From Bradyrhizobium barranii subsp. apii (GTDB taxonomy: Bacteria; Pseudomonadota; Alphaproteobacteria; Rhizobiales; Xanthobacteraceae), in contig NZ_CP096255.1 in the NCBI RefSeq assembly GCF_011516635.5, positions 5,392,501 through 5,456,500 on the forward strand: a stretch of DNA of 64,000 nucleotides. Direction: 5' to 3'. Shown here piece after piece: positions 27,525 to 38,361 of this stretch. Under the pieces are notes generated by a model. It was not told the DNA's origin. It saw nothing but the letters and a program-made list of their open reading frames with translations, and ran no database searches. How positions within the stretch are numbered: position 1 is the first letter of the stretch; every line of letters starts with the position of its first letter. Made by a program: the position numbers and the translations under genes.

Positions 27525-28789
27525 TGATCACGTCAGCCGCCTTCGTCGCGATCATGCTGGTCGGCGTGCCGATCGGCCTCTGCCTATGCCTCGCCGGCCT
27601 CGTCTACATCGCAGCATCCGGCAATCCGGTGCTGTTCCAGTCCTATCCGCTCCAGCTGTTCGGCGGCGTCGACAGCTACGGCCTGATCGCCATTCCGCTC
27701 TTCATCCTGATCGGCGAGATCATGAACGGCGGCGGCATCACGCGGCGCATCGTCGACATGGCGATGGCCTTCGTCGGCTCGCTCAAGGGCGGGCTCGCCT
27801 ACGTCAACATCCTCGCCAACATGTTCATCTCCTCGATCCTGGGATCGGCGACCGCGCAGGTCGCGATCATGGCCCAGATCATGGTGCCGGAGATGGAGAA
27901 GAAGGGCTACGACAAGACCTTCGCGGCGGGATTGACCGCCTATGGCGGCATGCTCGGCCCGATCATTCCGCCGTCGGTGATGTTCGTGGTCTACAGCGTG
28001 CTCGCGCAGGTCTCGGTCAGCGACATGCTGATCGCCGGCATCGTGCCGGGCGTGATCCTCACGGTGATGTTCTGCCTCGTCATCGCGCTGATGGGATACG
28101 TCTACAACTATCCGCGCGCCGATTATCAGACGCCGCGCCAGCGCGTCATGACGATCCTGCGGACGTCACCCACCCTGCTGATCCCGATCGTCATCGTCGG
28201 CACTATCCTCAGCGGCCTCGCCAATGCGACGGAATCCGCTGCGGTCGGCGCGGTCGCCGCCGCACTCGTCGGGAAATACTGGACCAGGGAATTCGAGTTC
28301 TCGCAGCTGCCGCAGATGATGCTGCGCAGCGCCATCTATTCGGCGATCGTGCTGTTCCTGGTGGCGGCCGCGGCGGTGTTCTCCTGGGTCCTGATCTTCG
28401 GCAAGGTGCCGCAGGAAACCGCCGGCTGGATCCAGTCCGCCGCCAAGGACCCGGTCAGCTTCATGCTGATCTGCAACGTCATCCTGCTGATCATCGGCAC
28501 TGTCATCGACGGCATTCCCGGCCTGATCATGACGGTGCCGATCCTGCTGCCGGTTGCAACCGACGTCTACCACATCGATCCCCGGCATTTCGGCGTGGTC
28601 GTCGTGATCAACCTCGTGCTCGGCCTGCTGTCGCCGCCGGTCGGGCTCTGCTTCTTCGTCGCGGCCGCCGTCACCGGCGCCAAGCCCGGCAAGATGTTCA
28701 TGGTGACGCTGCCCTTCTTCGTCATCTCCTGCGTCCTGCTGGTGCTGCTCTCGCTCTACCCCTCGCTCTCGCTGATCCTCATCAAATAG
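27524..28789 (+). CDS. TRAP transporter large permease (DctM family), system 2
   Basis: A 421-residue polytopic carrier. Conserved stretches are LIAIPLFILIGEIMNGGGITRRI, split as usual between two helices, YGGMLGPIIPPSVMFVVYSV, and NLVLGLLSPPVGLCFFV near the end. It is coupled to the small permease by a one-base overlap and lies 24 bp before its receptor gene. Confidence 0.9.
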   Translation: MITSAAFVAIMLVGVPIGLCLCLAGLVYIAASGNPVLFQSYPLQLFGGVDSYGLIAIPLFILIGEIMNGGGITRRIVDMAMAFVGSLKGGLAYVNILANMFISSILGSATAQVAIMAQIMVPEMEKKGYDKTFAAGLTAYGGMLGPIIPPSVMFVVYSVLAQVSVSDMLIAGIVPGVILTVMFCLVIALMGYVYNYPRADYQTPRQRVMTILRTSPTLLIPIVIVGTILSGLANATESAAVGAVAAALVGKYWTREFEFSQLPQMMLRSAIYSAIVLFLVAAAAVFSWVLIFGKVPQETAGWIQSAAKDPVSFMLICNVILLIIGTVIDGIPGLIMTVPILLPVATDVYHIDPRHFGVVVVINLVLGLLSPPVGLCFFVAAAVTGAKPGKMFMVTLPFFVISCVLLVLLSLYPSLSLILIK

Positions 28790-28813
28790 GCCCGTTCAAA
28801 AGGAAGCCCGACC

Positions 28814-29797
28814 ATGCCGCTTTCACGCCGCCGCTTTCTCGCCGCCAGTGCCGCCGCCTCGGTGTTCGCACCGTCGCTGGCGCTTGCCCAGGCCAAGGAA
28901 TTCCGCCTCGGCCTGATCACGCCCAACGGCCATTCCTGGAACAAGGCGGCGCTCAAGTTCGGCGACGATCTCAAGGCGGCCACCAACGGCCGGCTCACCC
29001 TGACCGTGTTCCATTCCGGCCAGCTCGGCAACGAGCCCGCGATGATGCAGCAATTGCAGTCCGGCGCGCTCGACATGGGCTTCATCCAGGCCGCCGAGCT
29101 CGGCTCGCGCGTGCCGCACATCGCCGCGATCAATGCGCCCTACATCGTCCGCTCGACGCCTGCGGTCGCGAAATTCGTGCGGCATCCGGCGGCCGTGAAG
29201 CTGTTCGATGTGCTGCCGCAGGAGACCGGCACCATCGGCCTCGGCTGGGGCATCACCGGCATGCGCGCGGTGTTCTCGTCCAAGGACCTGAACTCGCTCG
29301 CCGACATCAAGGGCATGAAGCTGCGCATCAACCCGACGCCGGTCTATCGCGACTTCTATTCCTCGCTCGGTGCCGCACCGACGCCGATCCCGACGCCGCA
29401 GGTGTTCGACGCGATGGCCAACGGCCAGGTCGATGGCCTCGAGGCCGATCTCGAATTCTCCTGGAACCAGCGCTTCGACAAGGTCTCCAAAGTGATCCTG
29501 CAGATGAACGCCGTCTTCATGCCGATGGCCGCGGTCGTTTCCGGCCGGGTCTGGCAGACGCTCCCCGCAGCCGACCGCGAGCTGATTGCCAAGACGGTGA
29601 AGTCGACGCTGGACGCGCAGATCGACGAGTTGGCCTCCAACGAGCCCGCGCTGATCGAGAATTTCAAGAACGCGCCGATCCCGATCCGCCAGGTCCCGCC
29701 CGGCGACACCGAGGCTGTCATCGCCGAGTTCGACAAGATCTGGCTGCCCAAGGCACCTGTTCTCGCCGAGCTGCGCAAGGTCGGCGCGACGCTCTGA
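28814..29797 (+). CDS. TRAP transporter substrate-binding protein (DctP family), system 2
   Basis: A 327-residue periplasmic receptor. The N-terminus MPLSRRRFLAASAAASVFAP is a Tat-type signal, cleaved near ALAQA. The carboxylate-binding Arg is expected in IKGMKLRINPTPVYRDFY. It has a different gene order (Q-M-P) from system 1 (P-Q-M), so the two systems are probably independent acquisitions, not a tandem duplication. Confidence 0.9.
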   Translation: MPLSRRRFLAASAAASVFAPSLALAQAKEFRLGLITPNGHSWNKAALKFGDDLKAATNGRLTLTVFHSGQLGNEPAMMQQLQSGALDMGFIQAAELGSRVPHIAAINAPYIVRSTPAVAKFVRHPAAVKLFDVLPQETGTIGLGWGITGMRAVFSSKDLNSLADIKGMKLRINPTPVYRDFYSSLGAAPTPIPTPQVFDAMANGQVDGLEADLEFSWNQRFDKVSKVILQMNAVFMPMAAVVSGRVWQTLPAADRELIAKTVKSTLDAQIDELASNEPALIENFKNAPIPIRQVPPGDTEAVIAEFDKIWLPKAPVLAELRKVGATL

Positions 29798-29870
29798 TCC
29801 CATTCGCCATCCTCTTCACCACAGCCGGCGGATCCAGCCCCCCGCCGGCAAACTCACTTGGAGTCACATC

Positions 29871-30797
29871 ATGAGCCGCCGCGTTTCCTGGGAAGGCGTC
29901 TTCCCGGCCGTCACCACGCAATTCCACGATGATCTCTCGCTCGACATCGACGCCACCGCCAAGGTCATGGACGGGTTGATCCGCGACGGCGTCTCCGGTC
30001 TGATCGTCTGCGGCTCGGTCGGCGAGAACACCTCGCTGGAGCGCAAGGAGAAGGTCGCGATCATGGAGACGGCGAAATCCGTCGCGGCCGGCCGCGTGCC
30101 CGTGCTATGCGGCATCGCCGAATTCACCACCGCCTTTGCGGTCGAAACCGCCAAGGAAGCCGCGCGCGTCGGCATCGACGGCGTGATGGTGATGCCGGCG
30201 CTGGTCTATTCGTCGAAACCGCACGAGACCGCCGCACATTTCCGCGCGGTTGCCAGCGCGACCGACCTGCCGGTGATGCTCTACAACAACCCGCCGATCT
30301 ACAAGAACGACGTCACCCCCGACATCCTGGCCTCGCTCGTCGACGTCGAGACCGTGGTCTGCTTCAAGGATTCCTCGGGCGACACGCGGCGCTTCATCGA
30401 CACCAGGAATATGGTCGGCGACCGCTTCGTGCTGTTCGCAGGGCTCGACGACGTCATCGTCGAGAGCATCGCCATGGGCGCGGTGGGCTGGGTCTCCGGC
30501 ATGTCCAACGCCTTCCCGCGCGAGGGCGAGACGCTGTTTCGCCTTGCCAAGGCCGGCCGCTTCGCCGAGGCCATGCCGATCTACGAATGGTTCATGCCGC
30601 TGCTGCACCTCGACGCACGCCCCGACCTCGTCCAGTGCATCAAGCTGTGCGAGCACATCATGGGCCGCGGCACCGCGCTGACCCGCCCGCCCCGCCTCGC
30701 GCTGCTGCCGCAGGAAAAGGCCGAGGTCGAGGCGATGATGGCGAAGGCGCTCAAGAACCGGCCGCGCCTGCCGGATGTCGGGCTGAAGGCGGCGTAG
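29871..30797 (+). CDS. Dihydrodipicolinate synthase-family aldolase/dehydratase (catabolic)
   Basis: A 308-residue TIM-barrel class I aldolase-family enzyme. The Schiff-base lysine is K166 (VVCFKDSSGD) and the catalytic tyrosine Y138 (MLYNNP). The nucleotide-free GSVGENTSL loop is at about 49-57. A GGAG site precedes the ATG. As the last gene of a GntR-controlled TRAP operon it is more likely catabolic (for example pyrroline-hydroxycarboxylate deaminase, KDG-type aldolase or N-acetylneuraminate lyase-like) than lysine-biosynthetic DapA. The substrate is presumably what the transporter brings in. Confidence 0.85.
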   Translation: MSRRVSWEGVFPAVTTQFHDDLSLDIDATAKVMDGLIRDGVSGLIVCGSVGENTSLERKEKVAIMETAKSVAAGRVPVLCGIAEFTTAFAVETAKEAARVGIDGVMVMPALVYSSKPHETAAHFRAVASATDLPVMLYNNPPIYKNDVTPDILASLVDVETVVCFKDSSGDTRRFIDTRNMVGDRFVLFAGLDDVIVESIAMGAVGWVSGMSNAFPREGETLFRLAKAGRFAEAMPIYEWFMPLLHLDARPDLVQCIKLCEHIMGRGTALTRPPRLALLPQEKAEVEAMMAKALKNRPRLPDVGLKAA

Positions 30798-30807
30798 GCG
30801 AAGGTCT

Positions 30808-30902
30808 CGTAGGGTGGGCAAAGCGGAAGCGTGCCCACCATTCGCAAATTCGGTCGCGGAGAGATGGTGGGCACGGCGCTACGCGCCTTTGCCCACCATA
30901 CG
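30808..30902. repeat. Double-hairpin palindromic repeat, copy 2
   Basis: Outer arms CGTAGGGTGGGCAAAG and CTTTGCCCACCATACG are inverted with one mismatch. Inner arms GTGCCCACCAT and ATGGTGGGCAC also pair. It fills the gap between two convergent genes (aldolase ending 30797, mvaB ending 30906), the same setting as copy 1. Confidence 0.85.
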
Positions 30903-30905
30903 AAG

Positions 30906-31810
30906 CTAGGAGGCAGCCCGCTTCTTCTTCGCGTTCAGCGCGGAGGCTACGCGGCTCACAGGCGGCTTGCCCAGCACGCCGCTCATCTCGTTCGTGGCCG
31001 CCAGCAGCTTGTCCATGTCGACACCGGTCCTGACGCCCATGCCTTCGAGCATGTAGACCACGTCCTCGGTCGCGACATTGCCCGTCGCGCCCGGCGCATA
31101 GGGGCAGCCGCCGAGGCCGCCGGCGGCGGAATCGATGACGCGGACGCCCTCCTCCAGGCCGGCATAGAGATTGGCGAGCGCCTGGCCGTAGGTGTCGTGG
31201 AAATGCATCGCGAGTTTTGTTGGCGGGATATTGGCGCTAACCGCGCGCAGCATGCCTTATCAGGCGTGCCGACACCGATGGTGTCGCCGAGCGAGATCTC
31301 GTAGCAGCCGAGCTCCCACAGCGTGTTGGCGAGATCGGCGACCGCCTTTGGCTTGATCTCGCCGTCGAACGGACAGCCCAGCACGCAGGAGATATAGCCG
31401 CGGACTCTGACGCCATCAGCCTTGGCGCGCGCCAGCACCGGCTTGAAGCGCTCGATGGACTCCGCGACCGTGCAGTTGATATTGGCGCGCGAAAACCCTT
31501 CCGAGGCCGCCGCGAACACGGAGACGACTTGCGCGCCGGCAGTGCGCGCGGCGTCATAGCCCTTCTCGTTCGGCACCAGCACGTGGAATTCGGCACCCTT
31601 GACGTGGCGGACGCCGCGCAGCACGGCGTCCGAGCTCGCCATTTGCGGGATCGCCTTGGGCGAGACGAAGGCGCCGACCTCGACCGTGGTGAGGCCAGCG
31701 GTGACGAGCGCCTCGATGAAGGCGATGCGGGCCTCGACGCTGACGGGCGTCTTCTCGTTCTGGAGGCCGTCGCGCGGCCCCATTTCGATGATGCGGACGG
31801 GATCGCTCAT
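30906..31810 (-). pseudogene. mvaB: Hydroxymethylglutaryl-CoA lyase with single-base frameshift
   Basis: HMG-CoA lyase splits HMG-CoA into acetoacetate and acetyl-CoA, the last step of leucine degradation. The first part (from ATG 31810) has the family start VRIIEMGPRDGLQNEK and the conserved GCPFDGEI and SLGDTIGVGTPDKA. Translation then leaves the family. The missing half is intact in another frame, starting MLRAVSANIPP with the metal site MHFHDTYGQ and the C-terminal GGCPYAPGATGNVATED. Adding one base between 31253 and 31254 restores a normal protein of about 301 residues. This is a real loss of function or a sequencing error. Confidence 0.88.
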
Positions 31811-31811
31811 C

Positions 31812-33815
<2,004 letters not shown>

Positions 33816-33819
33816 CGCA

Positions 33820-35424
33820 TCACATCCTGAACAGGCCGAATTTGGTAGGCTCGATCGGCGCATTCGACGCCGCGGAAAGGCCGAGGCCGAGCACGAGGCG
33901 CGTGTCGGCCGGGTCGATCACGCCGTCGTCCCACAGGCGGGCGGTCGCGTAATACGGATGTCCCTGGCTCTCATATTGCGCGCGGATAGGCTCGCGGAAC
34001 TTGTCTTCCTCTTCCTTCGACCAGCTATCGCCCTTGGCCTCGATGTTGTCGCGCCGGACCTGGCTCAGCACCATCGAGGCTTGCTCGCCGCCCATCACCG
34101 AGATGCGCGCGTTCGGCCACATCCAGAGGAAGCGCGGCGAATAGGCGCGGCCGCACATGCCGTAATTGCCGGCGCCGTAGGAGCCGCCGATCACGACGGT
34201 GAATTTTGGCACCGAGGCGGTCGCCACCGCCGTGACGAGCTTGGCTCCGTCACGCGCGATGCCGCCGGCCTCGTACTTCTTGCCGACCATGAAGCCCGTG
34301 ATGTTCTGCAGGAACACCAGGGGAATGCCGCGCTGGCAGCACAACTCGATGAAATGCGCCCCCTTCAGCGAGCTCTCGCTGAAGAGAATGCCGTTGTTGG
34401 CGATGATGCCGACCGGATGGCCCCAGACATGGGCGAAGCCGCACACCAGCGTCGTGCCGTAGAGTTTTTTGAACTCGTCGAACTCCGAGCCGTCGACGAT
34501 GCGGGCGATGATATCGCGCACGTCAAACGGCTTTCGGCCGTCGACGGGCACCACGCCGTAGATCTCTTCCGCCGCAAACAGCGGATCGCGCGGCTTGTGC
34601 ATGTTGAGGTTCGGCCGCACCGACGGCTTCAGCGTGCTGACGATGCGCCGGGCGATGCCGATCGCATGGGCGTCGTTCTGGGCGTAGTGGTCGGTCACCC
34701 CCGATTGCCGCGAATGCACGTCGGCGCCGCCGAGCTCCTCGGCACTCACCACCTCGCCGGTCGCGGCCTTCACCAGCGGCGGGCCTCCGAGAAAGATGGT
34801 GCCCTGGTTGCGGACGATGATGCTCTCGTCCGACATCGCGGGGACATAGGCGCCGCCGGCGGTGCAGGAGCCCATCACGATCGCGATCTGCGGGATGCCC
34901 TGCGACGACATCTGGGCCTGGTTGTAGAAGATGCGGCCGAAATGGCGCTCGTCCGGAAAGATTTCGTCCTGAAGCGGCAGGAAGGCGCCGCCGGAATCGA
35001 CCATGTAGACGCAGGGAAGATTGTTCTGCCGCGCCACGTCCTGCGCGCGCAGATGCTTCTTCACCGTCATCGGATAGTAAGTGCCGCCCTTGATGGTGGC
35101 GTCGTTGGCGACGATCACGCATTCGCGGCCCGAGATGCGCCCGACGCCGGTGATGACGCTCGCCGAATGCACGTCACCGCCATAGAGGCCGTACGCCGCC
35201 AGCGGCGACAGCTCCATGAACGAGGTGCCGGGATCGACCAGCAGGTCGACGCGCTCGCGCGCCAGCATCTTGCCGCGCGAGGTGTGACGGTTGCGCGAGA
35301 CCTCGCCGCCGCCGCCGGCGACCTGGCTCAGTTTTTCACGCAAGTCCGCGACAAGCCCGCGCATGGCCTCGGAATTGCGCGCAAAGTCTGATGAAGACGT
35401 ATCGATGCTGGAATGGAGCGGCAT
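33820..35424 (-). CDS. mccB: Methylcrotonyl-CoA carboxylase, carboxyltransferase subunit
   Basis: A 534-residue carboxyltransferase of the crotonase-like fold. Visible features are the N-terminal GKMLARERVDLLVDPG, the acyl-CoA oxyanion region MGSCTAGGAYVPAMSDE, and the C-terminal GGSYGAGNYGMCGRAYSPRFLWMWPNARI stretch, quoted here only by its start GGSYGAGNYG. The length is normal for MccB/LiuB. It lies between ivd (24 bp) and mccA (4 bp) in one operon. Confidence 0.92.
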   Translation of the reverse strand: MPLHSSIDTSSSDFARNSEAMRGLVADLREKLSQVAGGGGEVSRNRHTSRGKMLARERVDLLVDPGTSFMELSPLAAYGLYGGDVHSASVITGVGRISGRECVIVANDATIKGGTYYPMTVKKHLRAQDVARQNNLPCVYMVDSGGAFLPLQDEIFPDERHFGRIFYNQAQMSSQGIPQIAIVMGSCTAGGAYVPAMSDESIIVRNQGTIFLGGPPLVKAATGEVVSAEELGGADVHSRQSGVTDHYAQNDAHAIGIARRIVSTLKPSVRPNLNMHKPRDPLFAAEEIYGVVPVDGRKPFDVRDIIARIVDGSEFDEFKKLYGTTLVCGFAHVWGHPVGIIANNGILFSESSLKGAHFIELCCQRGIPLVFLQNITGFMVGKKYEAGGIARDGAKLVTAVATASVPKFTVVIGGSYGAGNYGMCGRAYSPRFLWMWPNARISVMGGEQASMVLSQVRRDNIEAKGDSWSKEEEDKFREPIRAQYESQGHPYYATARLWDDGVIDPADTRLVLGLGLSAASNAPIEPTKFGLFRM

Positions 35425-35448
35425 GTTGATTCCAATGAGGTGAAGGTT

Positions 35449-36621
35449 TCAGGCCGTCTCTGACATCAGCTCGCGGCCGATCAGCATGCGACGCACCTCC
35501 GAGGTGCCGGCGCCGATCTCGTAGAGTTTTGCGTCGCGCCAGAGACGTCCGACCGGAAATTCGGAGGTATAACCGACGCCGCCCAGCGCCTGGATCGCCT
35601 CGCCCGCCATCCACGTCGCCTTCTCCGCGGAATAGAGGATCGCGGCGGCTGCATCCTTGCGCAGCGTGCGGGCGTGGTCGGCCCGGTCGCAGGCGCGCCC
35701 GACCGCATAGACATAGGCGCGCGCCGACTGCCAGGTCGCATACATGTCGGCGAGCTTGCCCTGCATCAGCTGGAAGTCGCCGATCGGCTGGCCGAACTGC
35801 TTGCGCTCATGCATGTAGGGCACCACGGCGTCCATGCAGGCCGCCATGATGCCGAGCGGGCCGCCCGACAGCACCGTGCGCTCGTAATCGAGGCCGGACA
35901 TCAGCACCTTGACGCCCTCGCCGATCTTGCCGAGCACGTTCTCCTCGGGCACCTCGCACTCGTCGAAGAACAGCGGATAGGTGTTGGAGCCGCGCATGCC
36001 GAGCTTGTCGAGATGCTGGCCGTGGGTGAAACCCTTGAAGCCCTTTTCGATCAGGAAGGCGGTCATGCCGCGCGGGCCCGCCTCCGGATCGGTCTTGGCA
36101 TAGACGACCAGCACGTCGGCGTCGCCGCCATTGGTGATCCACATCTTCGAGCCGTTGAGCACGTAGCGGTCGCCGCGCTTGTCGGCGCGCAGCTTCATCG
36201 AAACGACGTCGGAGCCCGCGCCGGGCTCGGACATCGCGAGCGCGCCGACATATTCGCCGGAGATCAGTTTTGGCAGATAGCGCGCGCGCTGAGCGTCGTT
36301 GCCGTTGCGGCGGATCTGGTTGACGCAGAGGTTGGAATGGGCGCCGTAGGACAGCCCGACGGCGGCCGAGCCCCGCGAAATCTCCTCCATGGCGACGATA
36401 TGGGCGAGATAGCCCATGCTGGAGCCGCCATATTGCTCCGGCGCGGTCATGCCGAGCAGGCCGAGGTCGCCAAAGCGCTTCCAAAGGTCGGCCGGGAACA
36501 GATTGGCCTTCTCGATCTCGGCTGCGCGCGGGGCGATCTCCGCCTCCACGAAGGCGCGCAGCGTGTCGCGCAGCATGCTGATGTCTTCGCCCAGATCGAA
36601 ATCGATGCTCGGGATGTTCAA
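35449..36621 (-). CDS. ivd: Isovaleryl-CoA dehydrogenase
   Basis: A 390-residue FAD acyl-CoA dehydrogenase oxidising isovaleryl-CoA to 3-methylcrotonyl-CoA. The family signatures are ALAMSEPGAGSDVVSMK near the flavin and QALGGVGYTSEFPVGRLWRD, given here as QALGGVGYT. The catalytic Glu is in LDYERTVLSGGPLG, the position used by isovaleryl-type enzymes. First gene of ivd-mccB-mccA-mvaB, with the divergent AraC regulator 102 bp upstream. Confidence 0.92.
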   Translation of the reverse strand: MNIPSIDFDLGEDISMLRDTLRAFVEAEIAPRAAEIEKANLFPADLWKRFGDLGLLGMTAPEQYGGSSMGYLAHIVAMEEISRGSAAVGLSYGAHSNLCVNQIRRNGNDAQRARYLPKLISGEYVGALAMSEPGAGSDVVSMKLRADKRGDRYVLNGSKMWITNGGDADVLVVYAKTDPEAGPRGMTAFLIEKGFKGFTHGQHLDKLGMRGSNTYPLFFDECEVPEENVLGKIGEGVKVLMSGLDYERTVLSGGPLGIMAACMDAVVPYMHERKQFGQPIGDFQLMQGKLADMYATWQSARAYVYAVGRACDRADHARTLRKDAAAAILYSAEKATWMAGEAIQALGGVGYTSEFPVGRLWRDAKLYEIGAGTSEVRRMLIGRELMSETA

Positions 36622-36723
36622 GGCGATTCCTCCGTATTCTTGTCGGGTCCGAACCTACCCCCGCCCGGGCGTCCCAGCGGTCGAAAAGGTTGCATTTTCC
36701 GCCAAGTTTGGCGAGGATTTTTC

Positions 36724-37752
36724 ATGCCCTTTCAAGCCGCGACCGCGACGCCCCGCCGCGCCATGACCCCAGCCGCCTTCGTCCGCGGCGTGGTTGCCGC
36801 TTATGCCGTTTACGGACGGGATCCAGCGGAAGCGCTAGGCAAGGGGCAGGTCGCCGAGGACCTTGTTCGATCCCGGGACGGACGGGTGACGGCGGCCCAG
36901 TTCGAGGCGCTGGCCGGCCACGCCATGCGCGAGCTCGACGACGAGGCGCTCGGCTGGTTCTCGCGCCGGCTGCCTTGGGGAACCTATGGCATGCTGTGCC
37001 GCGCCTCGATCACGGCCCCCAATCTCGAAGTCGCGCTAAAACGCTGGTGCCGGCATCATCGCCTACTGACCGAGGACGTGCTGTTCAAGCTCTCGCTTGG
37101 TGATGAGACCGCGACCATCTCCATTCGCGAGCAGCGCGACCTTGGCCCGTTGCGTGAATTCTGCCTGGTCACCCTGCTCCGCTATGTCCTCGGCTTTTCC
37201 TGCTGGGCCGTCGATTCCGCGATCGCGCTGCGTGCGGCCGAGTTTCCCTATTCCGAGCCGGGCCACGTCTCGGTCTATCCGACGATCTTCTGCAGGCATT
37301 TGAGCTTTGATGCGGACGGCGCCCGCATCGTCTTCGACAAACATTATCTCTCTCTGCCGCTGACCCGCAGCCCCGCCGATCTCGACAGCATGCTCAAGGG
37401 CGCGCTGCGGCTCACCGTGCTGCCCTACCGGCGCGACCGGCTGCTGGTCGAGCGCGTCCGCCGCGTGCTGCGCAATGCACGCGGACGCATTCTCGGCGCC
37501 GAGGATGTCGCAAGCGAGCTGGCGCTCTCCACCCGCACCATGCATCGGCGCTTGCGCGAGGAAGCGACCTCGCTACGCGATCTCAAGGAAGAGGCAAAGT
37601 TCGAGCTCGCCAAGCAGGAGCTGATGCGCGGCCGGGCGCCCATCAAGCGGATCGCGGAGATCGCCGGCTTCCGCAACGAGAAGAGTTTTTCGCGCGCCTT
37701 CCGCACCTGGACCGGCGCCTCCCCGCGCGAGTTTCGCGAGCGCTATCGCTGA
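36724..37752 (+). CDS. AraC-family transcriptional regulator (Arabinose_bd/OruR type)
   Basis: 342 residues. An N-terminal ligand domain of about 220 residues contains WFSRRLPWGTYGMLCRA, typical of the OruR/QhpR-like group. The C-terminal double helix-turn-helix contains SELALSTRTMHRRLREE and KRIAEIAGFRNEKSFSRAFR. The start at 36724 follows a GAGG site. Divergent from the leucine-catabolic operon, it is the best candidate for its regulator. The gene's frame stays open far upstream only because it is antisense to ivd. Confidence 0.88.
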   Translation: MPFQAATATPRRAMTPAAFVRGVVAAYAVYGRDPAEALGKGQVAEDLVRSRDGRVTAAQFEALAGHAMRELDDEALGWFSRRLPWGTYGMLCRASITAPNLEVALKRWCRHHRLLTEDVLFKLSLGDETATISIREQRDLGPLREFCLVTLLRYVLGFSCWAVDSAIALRAAEFPYSEPGHVSVYPTIFCRHLSFDADGARIVFDKHYLSLPLTRSPADLDSMLKGALRLTVLPYRRDRLLVERVRRVLRNARGRILGAEDVASELALSTRTMHRRLREEATSLRDLKEEAKFELAKQELMRGRAPIKRIAEIAGFRNEKSFSRAFRTWTGASPREFRERYR

Positions 37753-37784
37753 GGCGCGGCGTCACCTGCTTGTCATAAATTGAC

Positions 37785-37810
37785 GTCCTCCGAGATCACT
37801 CTCGGAGGAC
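37785..37810. terminator. Perfect hairpin between convergent genes
   Basis: The ten-base stem GTCCTCCGAG (37785-37794) pairs with CTCGGAGGAC (37801-37810) around ATCACT. It has no long U-tract but sits exactly between the AraC gene and the convergent small gene, so a bidirectional terminator is likely. Confidence 0.6.
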
Positions 37811-37843
37811 GCAATCTCTCGGATCAGGTCGCGATCTCAGGCG

Positions 37844-38123
37844 TTAGTTCTGCGCGCCCTGGCGAGCCTTGGGCTGCTTCGTCTGCTTCGGCTGGAAGGC
37901 GAGCGCATCGTTGCTAGTCTTGGCGCCGCCGGCCTGCGAGCACGTGCCGCCGATGCCACCGGCCGCCTGACGGCAGGCTTCCATCGTCGGATAGCCGCAG
38001 CCGTGAGCGGCCTGGGCGCCGTTGGTGATGCAATAATCGTCGGCCTTCGCAGCCGGCGCCGACAGAACAAAAAACGCAGACGCAAACAGCAGAGGCTGCG
38101 ATCGTCTTCGAAGTCGATGTCAT
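37844..38123 (-). pseudogene. DUF3551-like small secreted protein, frameshifted in the signal peptide
   Basis: Starts MTSTSKTIAASAVCVCVF. Removing one T from the T6 run at 38069-38074 continues the frame as VLSAPAAKADDYCITNGAQ and then GYPTMEACRQAAGGIGGTCSQ, ending QPKARQGAQN. This is a normal short secreted protein with four cysteines, resembling DUF3551. As written the frame is broken inside the signal peptide. It could be a real slip in the homopolymer or a sequencing error. Confidence 0.72.
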
Positions 38124-38361
38124 GATGTCTTTTCCTGCTTAGGGTCCCACAAAAGCATCCCCGGCGTGCGACGCAGGCCGAGGTTCACACCCTGCATCTA
38201 GGCAGCGCAAAGATGCCGACAATCACGGTTGCGCGCATTGCAGTCCTGCCTAAATCACATGTCACAGTTAGGTGAGTTACTAAGCTATTATAACTATCCG
38301 AATCGACCGCACCGCGCGCAAACGCCCCGACTTCGGAATTTCAGTAGAGAGACTTGTACGC

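Noticed and set aside
31253..31253. A programmed frameshift in mvaB
   Set aside because: No slippery heptamer or stimulatory hairpin is visible at AAGGCATGC, and the family is not known to use recoding; a lesion or error is simpler.
35674..36723. 350-codon upstream extension of the AraC gene
   Set aside because: This part is antisense to ivd. The AraC family similarity and a ribosome site start at 36724.
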